Shown one piece after another: positions 41,592 to 56,840 of a stretch of DNA of 64,000 nucleotides. The position numbers and the translations under genes were made by a program. Source of the stretch: Rhipicephalus microplus (Eukaryota > Arthropoda > Arachnida > Ixodida > Ixodidae); the NCBI RefSeq assembly GCF_043290135.1, contig NC_134700.1, positions 82,812,500-82,876,499 of the forward strand, given 5' to 3'. How positions within the stretch are numbered: the stretch's first letter is position 1; the number at the start of each line of letters is the position of its first letter. The notes under the pieces were generated by a model that did not search any database, had not been told where the DNA came from, and saw only the letters and a list, made by a program, of their open reading frames with translations.

Positions 41592-43157
41592 TGTGACGCT
41601 ATGATGAATGGGCGACGTGGCCTGGCTCATACGCCATGTTTATTCTATTCTCACTTCTTCCTCATCAACGCTTTGCAAGATTGAATGTTTCGTAGGCATC
41701 GCATTTTTTGTCGTGGGTCATACAAACGCCGTGCATGCAGTTTGCGCGCCCGTTGATCGTGGCTGATTAGGCGCTGCTTGCGTTCCTGCAGAGCACAAGC
41801 GGTTGTTTTGTGGCTTTTGGGGATCTTTCTATGGTGATGACGCAGATGTTCAGACTGAAGGCACAATTTTGAACGCTGGTGCGGAAAAGTTCCTTGGCTT
41901 TTCTTTCTGCGAAGATAGTTCAGATGCGGAATCAGTCTTTCCTTTACTGTAAGTTGATTACGACACTCTTTAAGCTGCAAGTATCTTTGCGATGTAATTT
42001 TAGTTGAACGTTGCCGATGTTGGTGTTGGCGTTTTAGCTGTTGGGGTTTCTCTTGTTGCTTTTGTTGGGATTGCTGATGTTGCACTGTTTGACGAGGTGG
42101 ACTTCCTTTGTAACCATGAGCCCCTTTTTTGTAAATTGACGTTACCAGCAAATAGTTGATACTTGTTAAGGTGTCGCGATTCGTGTCAGGCAATGAAGAT
42201 AGTGCGCCAGAATTTGCAGAAAAATCTGCTGAGGCTCTTGCAACGCCATTCTAGATGGATGTTTCTGGCACAGTGCAGTGCTTGAGAGTTGATCCTTCCG
42301 AGCCTCCTTTGTGCGTTGGGCTCTCAGGTGGCTGGGAATTCGACGGCGACACTGCGAAAAAATCGGTTTGGTTAGATTTTAATTCGGATAACTGTCTTTC
42401 TGTGCAACGAACGATGCGAGCTATTCTGGTCCATGAAACTGAACTGTAGGTGACGGGATTGACTGAGTAGGCTCGGAGCTTCTCCGCTCTATTTCGACAA
42501 TAGTTAGCGCGTGAAACGCGAGGTAGGTGTTGTGACCAACAGAAAATCCATGCGACGGAAAAGCAGGAGAATGGTCAATGCGTGAAAGCTGCTTTTGACT
42601 GTGACGACCGAGTGCGGTTGTCTGTGGATGGTGGGATACAAACAAGTCTTCATCGTAGTCGTCATTGTATTCTTTAAACCAAATGATCATTTTTTGTTTT
42701 ATCTTTTCCCATGACTCCTCGTTTTGAAATATGTGGGTGAGGTAGAATTTGAAGCCCTCACCGGAGACATAGTCGGTAAAGTTGGCGACCATCTCCCGTT
42801 CCAATCATGACGCAGCAATTGCGTGGAGCTCGACCAGGTTGAACCAGTCCTGTACAGGTGCATCGTCCACTGCTCCGGTGTACTTGGTAATGGGAAGGTC
42901 AGTCGATGGTTCTGTCATGGTGCTGGTTGCTGTGTGCGGCCAGGAGATGATTCTGTAACGATGTATGGTCAGGGCGTCTTGTGTAGAACTGTGTCGATGA
43001 TGAAACACTGACGAAGTGGCTGGGCGGTCTTCATCCTGTCGTCTCGTGTGACGCCATGATGAAAGGGCGACGTGGCCTGGCTCATACGCCATGTTTATTC
43101 TATTCTTACTTCTCCCTCATCAGTCTCTACCTTCAGACACTACCTACTTACGTTACA
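41592..43157 (-). mobile_element. Short-LTR gag-only element A (copy 2)
   Basis: LTR at 43047-43157 (111 bp) and a truncated partner at 41592-41668, as in copy 1. It keeps the 15 bp encoding FTDYVSG that copy 1 lost. The Gag frame is split by a TGA at 42806-42808 (a Trp codon in copy 1), an indel near 42390 and a further stop near 42252. Confidence 0.7.
41651..42918 (-). pseudogene. Gag-like protein of element A (copy 2, broken)
   Basis: Starting at the same ATG (42918) it reads MTEPSTDLPITKYTGA and VQDWFNLVELHAIAAS, then a stop. The capsid part resumes as FTDYVSGEGFKFYLTHIF. The basic Gln-rich C-terminus is open from 42193. Copy 1 has the longer open frame and copy 2 the more complete capsid segment. 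Confidence 0.6.
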
Positions 43158-44949
<1,792 letters not shown>

Positions 44950-45149
44950 TCGCAAGAATAAAAGAGTGGTGCATCGGGCTTAAACTTAGGTGTAGTGACT
45001 ATGCGTGATGGGTTTCAAACGGGCTATGTGTTTTACAAAGTCATGCAGTGTCGCCAACAGTCCTAGTCATGACAGGGAGTATGTGCTGCATGGCATTTAT
45101 TAGAAAGTCAGAATTGAGAGGAGGCTGAAATTAGTGAGCATAAGTTATG

Positions 45150-48100
45150 GAATGTAGGAAGCCTACACTAGCTAAAAACTTTAAGACCACATTTGAGGGA
45201 AACAATGGATTGTCTCCAAGAAAAAATTGCGGGTGAAGTGGAACATGGCATTTGTACAGCTTTGAGAAATTAAACAGCCTCTTGGTTCGTGGTACAGACA
45301 GATAATGAGAACGTGAACGACAGACAGCGCATCACCACATTTTGCACAATGTGGTGCAGGATAGTTGTTTACGGTGCGAGTGCGTTGCATGTGTATGAGC
45401 AATCCTGAGTCTGCACAGTGCAACCTCTTGGTGCCTGTTACGTTTTTCAGTCACATTTCTACTTGTTCTTGGCTTTACTAAATGTAGTTTCTTGCATTTG
45501 TAGCGTTTAATTTTTCTCGCCATTGTCTTTGCATTCAGGTTCTGGTAAGTGGCCGCAGGTTCTCATACGGCATGCTGTCTACGTCAACTGATAGGTGGAG
45601 TGCAGCTGACTTCGCAAGTTTGTCCGCTATCTCATTGCCATCTATGTTGCAGTGTCCCGAAATTCTGCATAGCGTGATTTTGAGCTTGAATTTGATGGCC
45701 GACATGATGCATTTTAGAAGTGTATTAGTAACTGAATTTTTGAGTATCTTAGTGGAGGACAGCGCAGTCACTACACTGAGAGAATCTGTTTATACGATTG
45801 AGGCTGGTTGTTTCTCCTTTAAAATGTGACTTACAGCTAAAAGTATGCCATAGCAATCTGCCATAATTGTGCTAGTATGTTCGTTCATTGTTTTAGATTC
45901 AGAGAAAGCGGGACTATGTGCCACACTTGCGACTGTGGAGAACTTGGAGGCATCAGTATAATACCTAGCACACCTGTATTCGGCCAGCAGGTACTTGAAG
46001 TGTTGATAGATTGCGACTGGGAGGCCATTTTGTTCTACCTCTAGGAATCCCAAGTCAAAATTGATAGCCTGCACTCTCCACGGCACCACAGTGTCCTTGT
46101 GAAAGATTAGTTCCAGATTGTAGACCGGTATGTGCATATTTTCGAAATGTGAGGCCACTCAGAGGGGATACGGTGGCGTAGCTGATGGTCACCTCTAAAA
46201 CAGGTGGGCGTTTGGTATACCCTGCCATAGCACACGAGCTGCGTGGTCGACTTGCGAAAGCACCTTCGTGGCATACGTGACACTAGTGAACTGATGTCGC
46301 CGTTCTAGTGACCACCACTTTATCTCAACATACAGGCTGGCTGTTGGTCTGGTTCGGAAAACACCGCTGGTGTCCCGATGCCCAAGAAGGTGCACTGGGT
46401 AAAGCATCTTCAATAGAGATCTTGACGCTGACTCGTAAACCACCCAGCCATAATCGATACGTGATAGCACTACACTGTTGAGAAGGTTCAATAGACAGTC
46501 ACGGTCTGTGCCCCATGACTGATGCGAGAGAATCTTGAGCAGGTTTAAGGCTTTCAAGCATTTAGGTCATAGCTGCTTGATATGATTTTTACGATGAATA
46601 GTGTGCAGCTAAGAACACCGCCCTGGGGGACGCCATTTTCTTGTGTAAACCACTTTGATAAGGCATCACCAACACGAACCACAAATGCACGGTCAGAAAG
46701 GAAGTTTTCATAAGTATTCAGCATATTGCCTGACACTCCAAAAGATCGCAAGTCAAGGAGAATGCCATAACGCCATGTCATGTCGTAAGTTTTCTCCAAG
46801 ACGAAAAATACAGATAGGTAGTGCTGTTTATGAAAGAAGGCATCCTTGACAAAGGATTCAAATGCTACCAGTTGGTCAGTTGTCGACATGCCCGATCTGA
46901 ATCCAGCTTGACGACGATCAAGAAGGCCATTGTATTCGAGGTAATACATAAGGCGGCGATTCACCAATTTTTTGAACACCTTGCCCAAACAGCTGGTCAA
47001 CGCAATAGGCCTGTAACTGGCAGCTAGTGTAGCTTCTATCTCTTGTTTAAGGATGGGTGTGATGACTGCCTTTTTTTCAGGTCATGGGTAGACGCCCAGA
47101 GGACCATACTTTGTTGAAAAGAATGAAGATGACGTCAAGCGTTTCTTCGTGTAGGTACTTCAGCATGCCGTAAGTAATCCTGTCCGAGCCTGCTGCTAAA
47201 CTGCGCACTTTGCCAGTGCTGCCTTTAGTTCACCTTTAGTAAAGGGGGCATTGTACCCTCCTGCCGATGGCCTTTCATCGCGAATAGGTTTACGTTCCTC
47301 GGCATGTTTGTATCACCTAAAAGAGTCTGTGTAATGTGCTGAGCTGAAAGTATACTCAAAGTGTTGGTCTGTGGCATCTGCCTGGTGTTCCAGTGTATCA
47401 CCAGCAGTACTAACAAGGAGCACCGGATGAGTGCTGTGCCCTTGGAGGGCTCTTACTTTGTTATACACCTTATGTGTGTCAGTGTAAGACTTTACCGATG
47501 AGAGACAGGATTGCCATCTCTGTCGTTTAGACTCTCGTCGGACACGTCCACCATTGGCTTTTTAACACTTAAAATTCCACAACTTTTCGACTGTAGGACA
47601 CCTGCGGAATTTCGACCATGCTTTGTTTGATTGTCACGTGCATTTTTGCACTAAGCGTTAAACCAAGGTCGTCTTTTGTTTCGTGTGTAGTTAGATGTAT
47701 ATGGGATGAATTGCTCTGCGGCCTGTATAAAGTGCAGTGTGACCAACGCTTCACATTCAGCAATGCCTATGTTTTCAATGGCCGAGCATAATATTTTGAG
47801 AAAGATTTCAGAATTTCACCCAGTTCGCATCCTGTTCTCTGAACCGGGTTACATTCGCAGTCGTCGTACTTGCATTTCCTGTGTGTTTTAGACAGACAAG
47901 AAAATGATGACGTCGTAGAGTTTATGAATGACAGCCTACTCAGTGGTTGCCAAGACTGTAGGAGATTCGATAGCAAGATCTATTTCTATGTATGAGTTGT
48001 GCGCTGCGTTAAAGTATGTTCGCTCCTTTTTATTAAATATACAGGAGCTGGAAGACAACAGACAGTTTTCACTTAAGGAGCCTCGAGAGTCCGTTCATCT

Positions 48101-48273
48101 ACATCCCCATAGAGGGTGGTGCACGTTAAAATCTCCAACCAACAGGAATGGATGTGGAAGCTGGTCTATGGGTGTTTCAAGTTCTTTAGTAGACAGTCGG
48201 TAGTCTGGAGGGATGTATAGTGAACACAAGGTTATTATTCGTCCAAAAATAGGGCTCGTATTGCCACTGTTTC
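45150..48273 (-). pseudogene. NLTR3 ORF2 main part (copy 2, broken)
   Basis: The endonuclease keeps VGDFNVHHPLWG with catalytic Asp GAT (48131-48133, reverse). The RT fingers/palm start is open at 47000-46554 (RRQAGFRSGMSTTDQL, NGVPQGGVLSCTLF, with Gln as expected where copy 1 has Leu). The palm C motif YVDD is deleted; the frame jumps from TLFIVK to thumb sequence. RNase H is better preserved than in copy 1: 46158-45790 is one frame with RYYTDASKFSTV and ADCYGILLAVSHIL, continued by GHCNIDGNEIADKLAKSA at 45771-45535. The Cys/His end is CAKCGDALSVVHVLIIC. Confidence 0.8.
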
Positions 48274-48439
48274 TAATACCCCTGTTACACGGGCACGCTA
48301 ACCTCAGTTATGACCAACCTCAGTTCCCACAACCTTGGTGACATCCAGTTAGACGGAGAGCCTAACTGAAGTTCTCCCACTAACCATGGTCACTCCAAAC
48401 TGAGGTTGGCCACCTCAGTTAAGGAAGGTGAACTCACAA

Positions 48440-50900
48440 AATCACGGCTCCCACCACAGAGTTCGACAGTGGCATGGCTCCGACACAGGCCGAACCATGT
48501 TGCCAAAGGCGCGTCAATTGGTCCTTGTCGGATACCGAGACATTGATTCGCCTTTACGAAGATAATCTTCGCCGCCTGTGATCCCATTCGCGTAATGCGC
48601 GTATATACGAAGAAATGACCCGCAACCTCAATGCGCGCTTGCCTGCAGGTGAAGTGTCGTTTACCGCCAAGCAGGTGCGGCAGAAGTTGTAAAATTTAAA
48701 CAAGCGCTGCCAGTAAGTGAAAAAACTTTGTTGCTATGCTCGTTGCAATGTTGCGCAGCGCATGTCTGTGCGCTTTTAAGGTACCTACAGATGTCCGCAC
48801 CACTGCTGTTGCAGCTATGGTCAGATGGTGCAGGTAGGCTTAAATTTTCGCGCAAACGTAGCTCCGACGTGCTTTTCGAGTGGGCAAACCGCACGAAACG
48901 TGTTTTCACAACGCCTTGCTTGAATAACGAGCATGCGCGTCCTCGCCATGGCAATTGTGGGATATGCCTATCTTCCCCTCAATGTCTCAGCCAACAGTGA
49001 AAAGTGCCAGTATTAAATACCTTTTAAGCTGCTGGTAATTGCTGCTGAACATCAAGCAATCAAATACAAAAGGTAGCGTTTCTCTCGTGCTGGCACGTTA
49101 TTGCACTTGTAAACACTGTTTTTTTTGGTTAAATAGACTTACAACGGAGGCACACACACACAATTAGCGCCTATTTTCAATCTTACTTGTAAGCGGTGTT
49201 CTTTGATGTAGCCCCATTCCATCTCCACCCCACTCGTCCACCAGAACAAAAGATTATTTGCATACACTCTAATGTATGTGAAAATGCGCACTGAGCTATG
49301 CTGTAGTAGTAATAGTGTACATTCTTAATGCATTTATTGTGCGCATGTCTTGCAGTGTCCCTCATTTTCAATGCATGTTCTCTGCTGGCACTTTCAATCA
49401 AGCATGAGTCTGAGTTCATAACATCTTTGGAAAAAAAAACAGGAGCATTTCAATGCCGAGGGTTGTGTTGTGCACTAAACAAGTTTTTTTTTCTTTAGCA
49501 AGCTCAAACGTTGTGGTAGGACAACGGCGTCTGAGGCTGTGGACTGGCCATATTACTGGCTTTTGCACTCCTTTTTGGGCACTCTTCCTGTCATTCACAG
49601 CAGCCTTGTGGAGGAAAGTGTAGAGGTAACTGCCATTTTCAATTTCAAGGCTTTCATTTATTTCACGTTGGTATACCATTTCATGGGCGCTCCTAGAGCT
49701 TGAGATGATCACGAATGATGGGTTGTGCCAATGAACATTCATGAATGAGAATGGAGGTCTGTGTGAGTGCATAACTACAAATAGTCATTCACTTGGGTAC
49801 AGACAAAATTACAGATAAAAGGAAATTGCGGTTGCAAATAATTGTAACAGAAACAGCAAAAATTTTTGTGTATACTGAAAAATCCAAAGACTTGCACCGT
49901 CAAGGAAAAAATTAAAAAAACCGAAAGAACGTCACTCGAAACTAACTTTATTATCCAAACATCAGTGTCACACATAACCACAGCAACCATGCGCACTCAC
50001 ATCGCCACACGTGCTCGTCGAAAATCATGCAATGAGATGGACAACTAATAAAAAAAAAGAAACGATGAATCGATCAAACTGAATTCTCCCCCACTCAGAG
50101 CTGCAGATCTGTCACTAACACACCATTCTTTCTATTATACTTTGCTTCCATGATTTGTGTTATAATTTGTAGAAATAAATTGCACTGAAAAGTATAAAAA
50201 CACTAGTACGTATTACCGGTGGTATTGTGAAGCAATGACACTTTCATGGATAGTCATAATTTACATTGGTGACTGACATTGGTGACTGACAGGAATACGA
50301 TTTCAAATTTAGGATGCATGTAGCTAATAAGAATATGGCGCATGTGCTGATGGTTCTTTATCAAGAGTCACAGGCAAGATATCTCGCCACTGGTTGCTAG
50401 GTAAAATTCTGTAGTTTTATGAACAAAAGCCTCTGATGAAAGTCATTTAGGAATGTAAGCTTTAAACTGACACTAAGCATTGGGTGATTCTTTTTCCATG
50501 TTATACACAGGTGCCAGAGCTTAATGAGGTACCTGCAGGGGCTAAGTGCTAGCCACATGGGAAGAAGCTGAAACTGAAGATAACACTCTGGTAATGGAGG
50601 AATCAAGCACAGTCAACGTTCAATGTGACAGCAATGCTGCTGCCAACTGCAGTACCTCTTCAGAATCTGAGAGCCAGCCTGATGCGAATGACTCCAGCAA
50701 TAAGAAGAAACAAAAAAGGCCAGCAAAAGTTTACAGGAACTTCTCGACCTACATAAGAAAGCCGAGCAACGCAGCATTGACTTGGCCTCACAGAGTATGG
50801 AGCTCCAGGGACAACTCCTGCAGCTCAAGGAAAATTCTAATGAGACTCTGAAAGAAATGCTGGGCTTTCTTAAGTCTTATTTTGGTTCTCAAAATAAACC
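48440..50900 (+). pseudogene. Harbinger SANT-like gene (copy 2)
   Basis: Exon 1 equivalent is at about 48440-48715 (NWSLSDTETLIRLYEDNLRRL is continuous here, where copy 1 has a stop after LIRL; a TGA follows after RRL). The helix RNARIYEEMTRNLNARLP and the GTAAGT donor are present. Exon 2 is at 50502-50900, where loss of one G in AAAGGTTTAC (near 50728) shifts the coiled-coil frame. The start codon region is also changed (AAATCACGG in place of AAATGGCGG), so the ATG is lost. Confidence 0.55.
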
Positions 50901-51572
50901 GTGAGTCTATGAAGCTAAGCTTGGCGTTTGTTTCTTCGTTTTTAAGCTTGTTCATAATGATGTCATCCCAAATACCCAATAGACTACTTTATGGGTGAGT
51001 TTCGGTGATGCCATACTGAGCTCTAGCTTTACTATTTGATATCCTTCATTAAACGACTACTGATAGGGCGATTGCATAAACATGAATACCTTTACTTAGT
51101 TTATTCGACATTTCATGACCTTATCTAAAATAATAAGAAAACATTTATGTAACAGCCCAAGGTGTCGGTGCCGAGATTTCTTACGTTGAACTGCGTACAA
51201 TTAAAAACAACATCACTGTGACACAACTGTAAAAGCAGGCTGTTAGTACCAACCAATCTGTTGAAATTTTCAGAAAGTAATTAACTGCTACATAAAACTG
51301 CAATGATGAGCACTTGCATCAGTAGCTCAACAGTCTTGTGCACAGTACTTGCTTCTCCAGCCATGTGTCGAGACCTGTAATTTTGCATTTTGAATATATG
51401 TTCAAACATGTTAAACATTAGGAAGAGTGACAGAAAAATGGGATAGTGTATGTGATAATATATGTACAAAATTCATCAGTGAATATAAACCTGGAACACA
51501 TTACAGCAAAAGAAAACAAAACAGAAGTGCACAAGACGTTGAAATCATAAAAAAAGATTAGAATGCTGAAAT

Positions 51573-52895
51573 TTAGCTGCTACAATTCCTTGGACACTTC
51601 CTCTGTGATGCACCAAGAACTGTATGTTCAGTTAGCTTGACCAACAGTGAAGTCTCGGCAAGAGCATCAGCCACACCGAGTAGCATTTCTGTTACTCCAT
51701 GTGGCTCTGACCGTTGACCTCTGCACACTGGTTGTGGCCGGCTTGTGTCTCGGTGCACCACATCTTCCATCCAGGTTATATCGAATTGATCTTTGAGTTC
51801 TTCAGATATGTTGTGCGTACCCAGCAAGCCGTAATAATTGACATTGTCAATATCGACTTCGAGGCCTTTGTGCATGATTCGAAAACGTGCTTGTAGCCTG
51901 CCAAAAGCATTCTCAACAACCCGTCTGGCACTCGACAAGCGGTAATTGAACACCCGCGAGGCGAAACCAGGTTGCTCTGCGCGAGAAAAAGGTTTCATAA
52001 CGTGGCACTGCAAAGGAAATGCTTGGTCACCGAGGAGGACGGGGCTCACTGAAACTCCTTTAACATCATTTGCCTCCAGTTGAAAGAGTTCACTCGCCAG
52101 CACTTTTGACACTCGCGAACTTTCCAACACTGCAGCGTCGTGGTTCTTCCCAGATGGCCCCACGTTCACGTACATAAATTTTTACAGGTGGTGCACAACA
52201 GCAAGAAGAATGGTGCTGTACCACTCTTTATAATTAAAATTGTCGGTGGCATGTTCTTTAGGTGGGCAAACCTCTGTGTGGCAGCCATCTAAGGCACCCA
52301 GGCATTGAGGAAATCCGGTCACTGCTCCGAATGTCCTCAAGTGTTCCTTCAGCTTCCGCTTGTGTTGAAACCTGACTAGGCGCGCCTCAAGGCACCAAAG
52401 AACCACACCGCCAAATTCGCGAATGATGTTTTTCAGAATAGCGGCTTACGCCAAAAAGGTTAGCCACGGTTCTGTCTTCCGCGGAGGTGGCGAGATAGTG
52501 CAGGGCAATGGCGATGCGCTTGTCTAAAGAAATCGCTCTGCGCATTACCGTGTCTTCTCTCTTCCTGCCCTGACACACGCTCACAAGGTACCTAAACGTA
52601 GATCGATTGACACGAAAGTTCCCGCAGAACTTGCTGCCTGGAAGCTTAGACAATGTTCTTTCGTACCACATGCACATGGATGCATCCACATTTCTTTCGT
52701 ACCACATGGATGCATCCATATTTGCTTTTCGCGCGTGACAAGCAGTGCAGCCCTGAGCATCAGTCGACGTTGTAGCTGGTCAGCACACTCCCTTTCTCGT
52801 TCAATGTTTCCAATTACTTGTACGACGCACTTGCTTTGTCCATTGGTCGTGCACCCTGCTTTGCAAAGCAGTGAACGTCGTCCAGATAAGTCCAT
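51573..52895 (-). pseudogene. Harbinger DDE transposase (copy 2, broken)
   Basis: Same DDE signature as copy 1 (ALDGCH, LLGDQAFPL, RRVVENAFGRLQARFR) with the same TAA between HHL and KFMYVNVG and the same frameshift after FGVSRYSE. Shared damage shows the nuclease was already dead when the block duplicated. Confidence 0.85.
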
Positions 52896-53487
52896 CGTCG
52901 CTGAGACGCTGCTCCGGTGGGCGAAGAGCCATTGTGGGAAACCGACGACGGTCCACCAGCACTCACGCATGACACAGAACGCCATAACAACGCTGGAAAT
53001 AAAAAGAAGGAAAACTAGACAACCAGACGCGCGATCGCACCGCACGTTAAACAAGGACCGAAGCAATCACACACAACTGCCACGTCTACAGCGTGCGAGC
53101 GATAACAGCTTGCGAGCTACGGATTTTGTCAGCCGCAAATGCGACTGTACAGCCAAATGCGCAATTGTTTCCAGATTGTTCACAAAAAAAAACTAAATAC
53201 AAACCAACCTGTATTAAACTTTGTGAAACACATTGACATGGTTACAAATGACAATTATTCTTATAAAACCATCATTTATACACAGTTGTACCAATAGTTT
53301 AAACCGAAACAAATAAATAAGTTGTCTGTACGCAAGCAATCACGTGACATGCTAAGTAGCCGAGAACTGCGATCAAGATGACCCGTGAAACTCTGGCAGA
53401 CTTCGGTTAGCGCAAACCACAGTTCGAACGAGTTAACTGAGGTTGGTCCCAACTGAGGTTAGCATGCCCGTGTAACAGGGGTATAAA

Positions 53488-53751
53488 TCAGTAACTAGAG
53501 TGATGTCTTGAGACGGAACTGCTTTTCTGCACCATGATAGCGACACCGCCAGATGAATGGACAGTGCCCTGTCTGTCCTTTCGGTATACCACATATCTTT
53601 TTAAAAGGCTACTTTGTGTAGGTTTTAGGTGTGTTTCCTGTAAGCAAAGTTCGTTTGGTTGGTGCTGTACAAGTATTTTATAGATGTCGTCTAAGTTCTT
53701 AAGTAAGCCTCGGCAATTCCAGTGAATGATATTTTCGGCAGCCATTTTCAT
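53488..53751 (-). pseudogene. NLTR3 ORF2 N-terminal endonuclease segment (copy 2)
   Basis: An open frame of 87 codons: MAAENIIHWNCRGLL, then LCLQETHLKPTQSSLL, then GTVHSSGGVAIMVQKS. These are the N-terminal APE motifs (Asn in HWNCRG, Glu in QET). It terminates at the Harbinger end. Confidence 0.75.
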
Positions 53752-53753
53752 GA

Positions 53754-54950
53754 ATGAGGAAAAGAGTGCGACCTATTCACACTTCACTGCCTCTATCAGG
53801 CGGCTTCACTGGAGTGTGTCTCTTCCCTCTGAGGCGATCTATGAAGCCCCGGCTCACTTGGGGGAATTCCGTCAACATCTTAGATGCTGAGGATCCTGGT
53901 GTCACTTCCATTGCTTCCGGTGGACCCTCGGAAGCTAATAGAGGTTTGTCAGAAGAGACAGGTGTCTCATTTGTGTGTGTGGTTCCTGGGGTCTGATAAA
54001 GGTCGACCTCCGGGACTTGATGGGTTGGTACAGCCAGTGGCTGCTTGGGGGGGGGGGGACGAGATGTGCACACATCAGCAAAACTGTATTGCGTGCCCAC
54101 CGCCACTAGATGTCGCCCGGCTCCCTGGTGAGCTGCTTCAGCGTATGACCTTCCGGAAAATAGGTGTACCTTCTTCTGGGCTCCCGAATATGTGATAATT
54201 TCCGTAACCTTGGTGTGAACTATAGCCTTTTCTTTCCTGAACGCTTCACATGTGCGCGTGTACGCGGCATGGGGCCCTTGACAATGAGGACATTCTGTTT
54301 GCTTCAAAGTGCAGTTCTCGGTTGGGTGCTCATGGTCACCACATGTCAGACATGTTATTCTTCCGCGGCAATTGTTTGATGCTTGTCCGTATTTCTGGCG
54401 CTTGAAGCACCTTCTGGGGTTAGGTAATTAGGGACGGACTTTACATAGAAAGAACGCCGCTTTTACAGATTCGGGCAGGATGGAGCGAATAAAGGTTAAT
54501 TCTATATGCGGGGTTACCACTTCTTCACCTTTCCGTCTGATTGTGATTCGACGTATGGCGATTACGCCATGCTCTCGGAAGCCCTCAAGGAGGTCAGTTT
54601 CCGTTGTTCGCATACGTTCGTGTTTTGAAATGACTTCTTGGATAGTGTTAAGACGGCGGGGGGGGGGGGGGGGGTGACAGACACGTTCATGTGTGCAAGC
54701 TGCTTTTGCTTCTTCAGGAGAGTGTTTGAGTGGTCTTTTTGGGCCAGATCAAAAAGAAGATCACCAGATGACAGCTTCTTTGCATCATACTATTTGTGTA
54801 TTAAGTTTTTAAGAGTTCTAGCTATCAGGAAGACCGACAATGCTTCAACAGACTCGTTGAGTGTAAGAGAGCGTATGACCAAAAAGTGTTGAAAGTGGTC
54901 ACAATCAATTCAGGTACGTTTGGAGCTTTCATCAGTGCAGTTCCTTTTCA
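53754..54950 (-). pseudogene. NLTR3 ORF1 (copy 2)
   Basis: Knuckles and Pro-rich C-terminus as in copy 1. Homopolymers differ in length (54049-54058 and 54658-54674), changing the frame at two places. Confidence 0.7.
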
Positions 54951-55507
54951 GGGACCGATCATTCAGAGAGGGGGTATTTTTACATAAGAAGCATTTGAAG
55001 TTCGGCGGCGTTGGTGACCACCCACCACCGAGCCCAACAAGGGAACGCTTCAAGGTACAACACTTGAAGGCACCAGCCATACATCGCCGCTATAACCAAA
55101 TATAGTTATCCAAAGGTGGGCACCTACACAGGGTTAAACCTCGCCGCCAGAAAAAATTGGAAGTAGACGGTAGATAGAAGATGACAGAACATATAAAAAA
55201 GTGAGAGGTAAAGACGAAGAGCAGGGGAGAGAGAGATAGGAAAAGGCGACTGCCGAATTCCCCTGGGTCGGCCAGCCCAAAGGTTGCCGTCTATGTGAAG
55301 ACGGGGCCAAAGGGGTGTCCTGCCTCTGCCGAGGGGCCTTAAAGGTCCAATCACCAGGCGTCGGCTCAACCCCCAGAATCCCCTTTTCCCCGTACACGGC
55401 GCAGCAACGCATGGCGAGGCGTGGGAGAGGTGGAAACCCCCGTTAGCTCAGGTCCGTAGTGTCGCTACACACCAAACGCCTGCTTGCTTGCACAGACGCC
55501 CCTGCGA

Positions 55508-55509
<2 letters not shown>

Positions 55510-55585
<76 letters not shown>
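55510..55585. repeat. TA microsatellite at the Penelope 3' boundary (copy 2)
   Basis: About 38 TA units against about 18 in copy 1. Confidence 0.9.
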
Positions 55586-55588
<3 letters not shown>

Positions 55589-56303
55589 GAGTAATAATTC
55601 AATGGGCCAGTTAGTCTTCGTGAAGGTATGGGATATGGCACAACGGGAGAGTTGTCAACAAGGATAAATATATTTATTTCCCAACAGTTTCGGGAGGGGT
55701 CCTCCCTTCATCAGAGGATGAGTTATACTGACATGAACTTGCAAACTTCGTTGCTGCCACGTCCCTCTCGCCTTGAAAGATGTTTGCGAGAGTGAGAGGG
55801 AACTAAAAAAGAAAAAAAAACAAAAAAGAAGGGGGGAGAAAAAAGACGAAAAAGAAAAAGAAAAAAAGAAAGTAAAAAAGAGGAAAAACCACTGTCAACA
55901 CTGAGAACGAAACCAACTGTCCGTGTACGTCCACGTACGGTTCTTATCACGTGCTGTTCAGTTCTCGACGTGTGTCGGGCCACTCAAGATTGTCACCGCG
56001 GTGCCGGGAGAGTCCGTGACGGCGTGCGTAAAGAAAGGGTTTCCCCGTAATGGGTCGGTCGGCGTGCGGCGTGCGTAAAGGAAGGGTTTCCCCTTAATGG
56101 GTCGGTCGGCTCTTTGCTTTTAATCTTCGTCCGTTTCCCTTCAATGGTCATCAAGTGGTAGGCGAACGTAAACACTTTGTATGTGCATGTGGAGAAAAGA
56201 AAAAAAAGAAGAAAAAAAGGGAAGAAAAAAAGAAAAAACAAAAAAACAAGAAAGGACAGTGTACACGTACAAGTCAGTCAGAAAAAAGCATGGTCTCCAG
56301 CTA

Positions 56304-56840
56304 TCAATCTTTGTCACCAATTTCCTCCTGGCTTACTTCTCGGGGGCAGTTGAGTTTTCCGGGGTCCTCGTTGATGCCGGCTACTAATGTTCGAAATTTG
56401 AAAATAAAATATGCCTCACGCTGTTCGCGCTCGCGTCTGTTTGAGAAACCGGACTGCAAAAGAGTTACGCTGATATTTTCAAAAAAGTGGTTTGGCAGGC
56501 GCAGATGTCTATATAAAGGAAGCTTCGGCAGTGAAGTGGCGTGGTACCGGTGATTATGAAACCGCAGCCGAAATGGCGTGTCTGTTTGGCCGATATATTC
56601 TTGTCCGCAGATGTTGCAATGTAGCATGTATATTACGTTACTGGAGTCACAATTAAGGCTTTCAGTTATGCAGAATTTGAAATCCGAGAAGTTCGCTTTG
56701 GATTCACGTGTTGTGACCATCTGTGGGCATACCTTGCATCGAGCTTTTCCGCCGGGATGGAACCCTGATTGAAATTTGGGGGTGTTCGTTTTTGCTCTGA
56801 CCAGAATGTCCTTCAGATTTTTATCCCGGCGGTACACCAC
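56304..56840 (-). CDS. Penelope GIY-YIG endonuclease domain (copy 2)
   Basis: Open 178-codon frame with VIYMLHCNICGQEYIGQT and FRLRFHNHRYH. It differs from copy 1 by a handful of residues and has no obvious loss at catalytic positions. It is the C-terminal module that cuts target DNA. Confidence 0.85.
   Translation of the reverse strand: MVYRRDKNLKDILVRAKTNTPKFQSGFHPGGKARCKVCPQMVTTRESKANFSDFKFCITESLNCDSSNVIYMLHCNICGQEYIGQTDTPFRLRFHNHRYHATSLPKLPLYRHLRLPNHFFENISVTLLQSGFSNRREREQREAYFIFKFRTLVAGINEDPGKLNCPREVSQEEIGDKD

Larger units (their letters stand above)
48277..53483. mobile_element. PIF/Harbinger DNA transposon (copy 2)
   Basis: Same inverted termini and TAA flanks (48274-48276 and 53484-53486) as copy 1. 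At 5,207 bp it is about 100 bp shorter, because the local duplication of copy 1 is absent. Confidence 0.9.
44950..55508 (-). mobile_element. NLTR3 interrupted by Harbinger (copy 2)
   Basis: Same element and same Harbinger insertion site as copy 1. It lacks 299 bp of RT (equivalent to 19631-19929). Confidence 0.8.
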
